Below, one piece after another: positions 5,839 to 7,990 of a stretch of 7,990 bases of DNA; the first letter of the stretch is position 1, and each line of letters opens with the position of its first letter. Source of the stretch: an uncultured Bacillaceae bacterium (GTDB taxonomy: Bacteria > Bacillota > Bacilli > Bacillales > Alkalibacillaceae); contig CALGNY010000148.1 in NCBI GenBank assembly GCA_937958375.1, forward strand, positions 1 to 7,990. Reading direction: 5' to 3'. The notes below the pieces were generated by a model, which worked only from the letters and a program-made list of their open reading frames with translations, ran no database searches and was not told where the DNA came from. Position numbers and translations under genes: made by a program.

Positions 5839-6938
5839 AAGCAGTGATGAAAGCGCAGTGGATGAAAGAAAAACGCAAACCGTATCTCATTCTTCTATTT
5901 ATTGGATTAAGTATTTTAGCAACCATCATATTTGGCGACACAAGTGAATTTGAAGAACAAACCGTCCCGATCTTCAGTAATGAAGCGAATGCGGAAGAAA
6001 TCGAAAGCAAATGGAGTGAGCTTCTGAACGAGGAAGATTCATCCATGAAATTCGTCATTACCGATGAGGAGCAAGCAAGAGCAGACGTTTCAGAGGGAAG
6101 AAGAAATGCTGCTGTCCAATTGATGGAAGACGATTACCAGTTAATTGTAGCTTCAGATCTTCCATACGTCTTACAAATTGAACAGTTGGTGCAGCAGGTT
6201 TTCACGAAGGAAGCCTGGATTCAAGCAGCGACGGGTGGTGAATCGGTTGCCGATGCACGAGATGAAATAAATCAATTGATGGAAGACCCACCGGTTCAGG
6301 TTGAAACTCGGACCACGAGCGGAGATGAATTTCAGGATTACAACATGGGAATGCAGCTTTTGTTCGGGTTTTCATTGTTTATCGTCATGTTTACAATCGG
6401 TTTTAAGGTAAACGGAATCAATAATGATAAAGTCAACGGAATTTGGGATCGCTTGATTCTTTCCCCTGTGTCTAAATCCGGTATGTATGCTGGTCATTTA
6501 CTCTATAGTTTTTTGGTCGGCATCTTCCAGTTGACCGCTGTATTTCTCATCTTTCGCTATTTGATGGGTTACGATTTTGAGAATATGTGGATGATACTGA
6601 CCCTTGCTGCAGTATTTACATTAAGTATGGTCAGTGTCGCCATGCTGATTGCAGGCATGACGAAGACACCAGAGAAATTTTACATGATTTACCCATCGGT
6701 GATTCCAATCATTCCAATCATCAGTGGTGTCTACATGCCACCAGGCACGCTTACGAACCCGATTATCACATTCATCGGTGATTTATTCCCACTCTCTCAT
6801 GCAGTGGAGGCTATGATGGGTGTCGCTTTATTCGATTATGGTTGGACGGATTTAACCCTGCCGATTGCCTTGATGCTATTGATTGGTGTCATTTGTATGG
6901 GAATCGGGATCAACATGGTGGAGCGCGGCAAAAATTAA
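5835..6938 (+). CDS. ABC-2 type permease, LnrN/YfiN-type
   Basis: A 367-aa membrane subunit expected to pair with the preceding permease to form the translocation path. It repeats the same plan on a smaller scale: N-terminal helix about 15-35, external domain about 36-170, then helices near 173-192, 219-241, 251-275, 283-300 and 340-360. After helix 2 the cytoplasmic segment NDKVNGIWDRLILSPVSK resembles the coupling region of ABC-2 exporters, and GVYMPPGTL with FPLSHAVEAMMG before the last helix is typical of the family. The start ATG overlaps the previous stop by 4 nt (ATGA), with AAGGGGG (5820-5826) 8 nt upstream, so translation is coupled. A terminator follows directly. B. subtilis LnrN is of similar size (about 385 aa). 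Substrate is inferred only from the operon type. Confidence 0.9.
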   Translation: MKAVMKAQWMKEKRKPYLILLFIGLSILATIIFGDTSEFEEQTVPIFSNEANAEEIESKWSELLNEEDSSMKFVITDEEQARADVSEGRRNAAVQLMEDDYQLIVASDLPYVLQIEQLVQQVFTKEAWIQAATGGESVADARDEINQLMEDPPVQVETRTTSGDEFQDYNMGMQLLFGFSLFIVMFTIGFKVNGINNDKVNGIWDRLILSPVSKSGMYAGHLLYSFLVGIFQLTAVFLIFRYLMGYDFENMWMILTLAAVFTLSMVSVAMLIAGMTKTPEKFYMIYPSVIPIIPIISGVYMPPGTLTNPIITFIGDLFPLSHAVEAMMGVALFDYGWTDLTLPIALMLLIGVICMGIGINMVERGKN

Positions 6939-6944
6939 TGATTA

Positions 6945-6973
6945 GATGATCCCGAGCTTGGGGTCATCTTTTT
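6945..6973 (+). terminator. Terminator of the transporter operon
   Basis: GATGATCCC (6945-6953) pairs with GGGGTCATC (6960-6968) through nine base pairs including one G-U, with loop GAGCTT, followed by TTTTT (6969-6973). It begins six nt after the stop of the second permease and closes the five-gene module. Confidence 0.88.
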
Positions 6974-6998
6974 CATTTGAAAATGATTAGCAGGATTA

Positions 6999-7026
6999 TT
7001 GTCTGGATTAACGAATAACGTATGTA
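6999..7026 (+). promoter_or_regulatory. Possible promoter for the three small genes
   Basis: TTGTCT (6999-7004) and TATGTA (7021-7026) have a 16-bp spacer and sit just after the preceding terminator and just before the ribosome binding site at 7037-7042. A TAGAAT hexamer at 7025-7030 is an alternative -10. Motif evidence only. Confidence 0.35.
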
Positions 7027-7052
7027 GAATATCTGTAGGAGGATTGATTGAG

Positions 7053-7271
7053 ATGAGCGTGACTACAAATAGCGGAGATGCTGTGAAAGTAGTATTTGTT
7101 TATCAAAAAGATGAGGAAGTGGAAGAGGTGAAGCTGAACAACCCTGAATTAACAGCCCTATTGCATGCCAAACAAGTTTGGATCGGAAAGTTTGGTCGTA
7201 ATCTTAAAATCGAGCATACGGTTTGGTCATATGGTGAGGAAGCAATCGCATTGCAAATCTACTTGAAATAA
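7053..7271 (+). CDS. Small uncharacterised protein (72 aa)
   Basis: I do not recognise this 72-aa protein. It has no signal peptide, membrane helix or cysteine. The sequence alternates hydrophobic and polar residues in several stretches (VKVVFVYQ, QVWIGKFG, AIALQIYLK), which suggests a small, mostly beta, soluble fold, with an acidic patch DEEVEEVK at 20-27. The ATG at 7053 follows AGGAGG (7037-7042) by 10 nt; an in-frame upstream TTG at 6999 overlaps the likely -35 box and lacks a ribosome binding site. It is the first of three small genes on one probable transcript, 42 nt ahead of the second. The strong ribosome binding site and the flanking terminators support a real gene. Confidence 0.75.
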   Translation: MSVTTNSGDAVKVVFVYQKDEEVEEVKLNNPELTALLHAKQVWIGKFGRNLKIEHTVWSYGEEAIALQIYLK

Positions 7272-7313
7272 CCTAAGCTTGATTTAGCAATGTTTTTAAT
7301 AGAGGTGTAGATT

Positions 7314-7469
7314 ATGCGCTGTGGTGAAAAATGTTTTGTTGTCGAATATGAAGCAGACGGGATCTCAAAGACCAAGCAAGTGAATGCCCGAACACCCGTT
7401 GAAGTGAGAAAAAAAGTGAGAAGTAATTTGGGACGACAAGTAGAAATTCGATCTGTCCGTAAAAAATAA
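7314..7469 (+). CDS. Small basic uncharacterised protein (51 aa)
   Basis: A 51-codon gene with ATG at 7314 and GAGGTG (7302-7307) at good distance. The product is strongly basic, with Lys/Arg-rich stretches SKTKQVNAR, EVRKKVRSN and IRSVRKK, and has Cys3 and Cys7 near the N terminus (MRCGEKC). Predicted layout by eye is strand-strand-helix-strand: FVVEYEADG, KTKQVNA, TPVEVRKKVRSNLG and QVEIRSVRK. I do not recognise the family. The basic charge could suit nucleic acid binding, but that is a guess. It lies between two other small genes, 21 nt ahead of the next. Confidence 0.65.
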   Translation: MRCGEKCFVVEYEADGISKTKQVNARTPVEVRKKVRSNLGRQVEIRSVRKK

Positions 7470-7477
7470 TTTACAGA

Positions 7478-7482
7478 GAAGG
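7478..7482 (+). promoter_or_regulatory. Ribosome binding site for a TTG-start small gene
   Basis: GAAGG ends exactly 8 nt before TTG 7491, the spacing seen for most genes in this window. The ATG at 7486 within the gap opens only a 10-codon frame, and the in-frame ATG at 7518 has no site before it, so TTG 7491 is the likely start. Confidence 0.6.
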
Positions 7483-7490
7483 TAGATGGA

Positions 7491-7634
7491 TTGGAAACTC
7501 GTAAACCAAGAAAATTAATGAAAGATATCAACACATTGATCGGCGAAGTCATCGGATTCGAAAGATTTATCTGGTTGGTAACGTATATCATGATCGTCGG
7601 TTTTTTGGCGGGGATCATAGTAGGGCTATATTGA
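7491..7634 (+). CDS. Small single-pass membrane protein (47 aa, TTG start)
   Basis: A 47-codon gene starting at TTG 7491. The first ten residues are basic (ETRKPRKLMK), then a probable amphipathic stretch (DINTLIGEVIGFERF), then one membrane helix at about 27-46 (WLVTYIMIVGFLAGIIVG) ending at Tyr47. By the positive-inside rule the N terminus should be cytoplasmic. I do not recognise it. It closes the small-gene cluster, 14 nt before a strong terminator. It could be a regulator of a membrane complex or a membrane-active peptide, but nothing in the sequence decides this. Its short length and rare start mean automated annotation would probably miss it. Confidence 0.6.
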   Translation: METRKPRKLMKDINTLIGEVIGFERFIWLVTYIMIVGFLAGIIVGLY

Positions 7635-7648
7635 TTGTACATACGATT

Positions 7649-7686
7649 AAAAGCTTGAGGTTTAAAAAATCACCTCAAGCTTTTTT
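7649..7686 (+). terminator. Strong terminator after the small genes, possibly bidirectional
   Basis: A perfect 13-bp stem, AAAAGCTTGAGGT (7649-7661) with ACCTCAAGCTTTT (7672-7684), a 10-nt loop, and T residues through 7686. On the minus strand the same hairpin ends in TTTT, so it may also stop the convergent gene at 7711-7884. Confidence 0.92.
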
Positions 7687-7710
7687 ATGTTTTCATGGTA
7701 TTCCTTTATG

Positions 7711-7884
7711 TTATTTTTTATCCAAATTCTCGATCGCCTTATTGACCTGCAAGAAACCAATCCCTGAAACCAACGCACCCGATGCACCGATTATTGCAGC
7801 AATACCAATGTCCCCGTACATCATCATCCCAAGTAAAATACCAACGACACCAATGACAATTAATATAATTCCAACCGCTTTCAT
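7711..7884 (-). CDS. Small two-helix membrane protein (57 aa)
   Basis: A 57-aa hydrophobic protein that I do not recognise. Two membrane helices can be seen at about 4-22 (VGIILIVIGVVGILLGMMM) and 26-46 (rich in Gly/Ala/Ile), joined by a tight turn YGD, and followed by a short polar tail VNKAIENLDKK. The layout is a small helical hairpin with both ends on the same side, probably cytoplasmic. The start is the ATG at 7884-7882 (minus), preceded by AAGGAGG with 6 nt spacing; the open frame runs a further 35 codons upstream without such a site. A weak promoter (TTATCT, 17 bp, TATGAT at 7934-7906 minus) is possible. It converges on the preceding small-gene cluster. Confidence 0.75.
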   Translation of the reverse strand: MKAVGIILIVIGVVGILLGMMMYGDIGIAAIIGASGALVSGIGFLQVNKAIENLDKK

Positions 7885-7905
7885 GATTTTCCTCCTTTTT
7901 CTTTT

Positions 7906-7934
7906 ATCATATATGAAATTTGAACAAAAGATAA
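7906..7934 (-). promoter_or_regulatory. Weak promoter candidate for the minus-strand membrane protein gene
   Basis: Read on the minus strand, TTATCT (7934-7929) and TATGAT (7911-7906) have a 17-bp spacer and lie about 22 nt before the start codon. The -10 matches the consensus at four or five positions but the -35 is poor. The segment from 7935 to the right edge shows no supportable gene. Confidence 0.3.
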
Positions 7935-7990
7935 GCTGGGAGTTTAGTCTTACTCTACATTTTAATGGTCCCGACGAAAACCCGCTCAAT

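Noticed and set aside
448..6781. Several other open frames of 60-105 codons inside the large genes on both strands
   Set aside because: They overlap well-supported genes, lack ribosome binding sites and show no protein-family features; they are out-of-frame shadows.
6999..7052. TTG at 6999 as the start of the 72-aa protein
   Set aside because: It coincides with the likely -35 box and has no ribosome binding site, whereas the ATG at 7053 has AGGAGG upstream.
7314..7634. Toxin-antitoxin pair made of the 51-aa and 47-aa genes
   Set aside because: The sizes and the membrane peptide would permit it, but neither protein shows a recognisable toxin or antitoxin motif, and no antisense RNA promoter was seen.
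7259..7642. 127-codon open frame on the minus strand opposite the small genes
   Set aside because: It has no ribosome binding site and crosses three plus-strand genes that each have one, and its composition looks like a shadow of them.

Overview
The window looks like chromosomal DNA from a low-to-medium GC Gram-positive bacterium of the Bacillaceae type. Reasons: strong AGGAGG-like ribosome binding sites about 8 nt before nearly every start, frequent GTG/TTG starts, compact hairpin-plus-T-run terminators, and a gene order known from Bacillus subtilis. I see no rRNA, tRNA, CRISPR array, insertion sequence, integrase or phage structural gene. The genus cannot be fixed from the sequence alone.

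Layout. Bases 1-101 hold the end of a 20-21 bp tandem repeat array that may continue beyond the left edge. Bases 233-1495 encode a lone CodA-type cytosine deaminase closed by its own terminator. It keeps all the metal-binding and catalytic residues but has Ser in place of the Asp that E. coli CodA uses to discriminate substrates (Asp314), so 5-methylcytosine or another pyrimidine may be its real substrate. Bases 1733-6938 hold a five-gene module: membrane sensor kinase, NarL/LuxR-type response regulator, ABC ATPase and two ABC-2 permeases, in the order and at about the sizes of the B. subtilis LnrJKLMN (YfiJKLMN) linearmycin/polyene resistance system. Bases 7053-7634 hold three small uncharacterised genes (72, 51 and 47 codons), two of them below the size gene finders reliably report, followed by a strong terminator. 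A 57-aa two-helix membrane protein gene on the minus strand (7711-7884) converges on that terminator.

How the genes may work together. The kinase probably senses a membrane-active compound and phosphorylates the regulator, which then turns on the transporter. A terminator hairpin separates the kinase/regulator pair from the transporter genes, and a perfect 12-bp palindrome plus further TGAC/GTCA half-sites lie beside it, so transporter expression is probably set separately from the two-component pair. The deaminase and the small genes have no evident functional tie to this module.

The best leads are the Asp-to-Ser change in the deaminase, the palindrome/terminator switch region before the transporter, and the small-gene cluster. 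I did not find a clearly new multi-gene system; the main module belongs to a known type.
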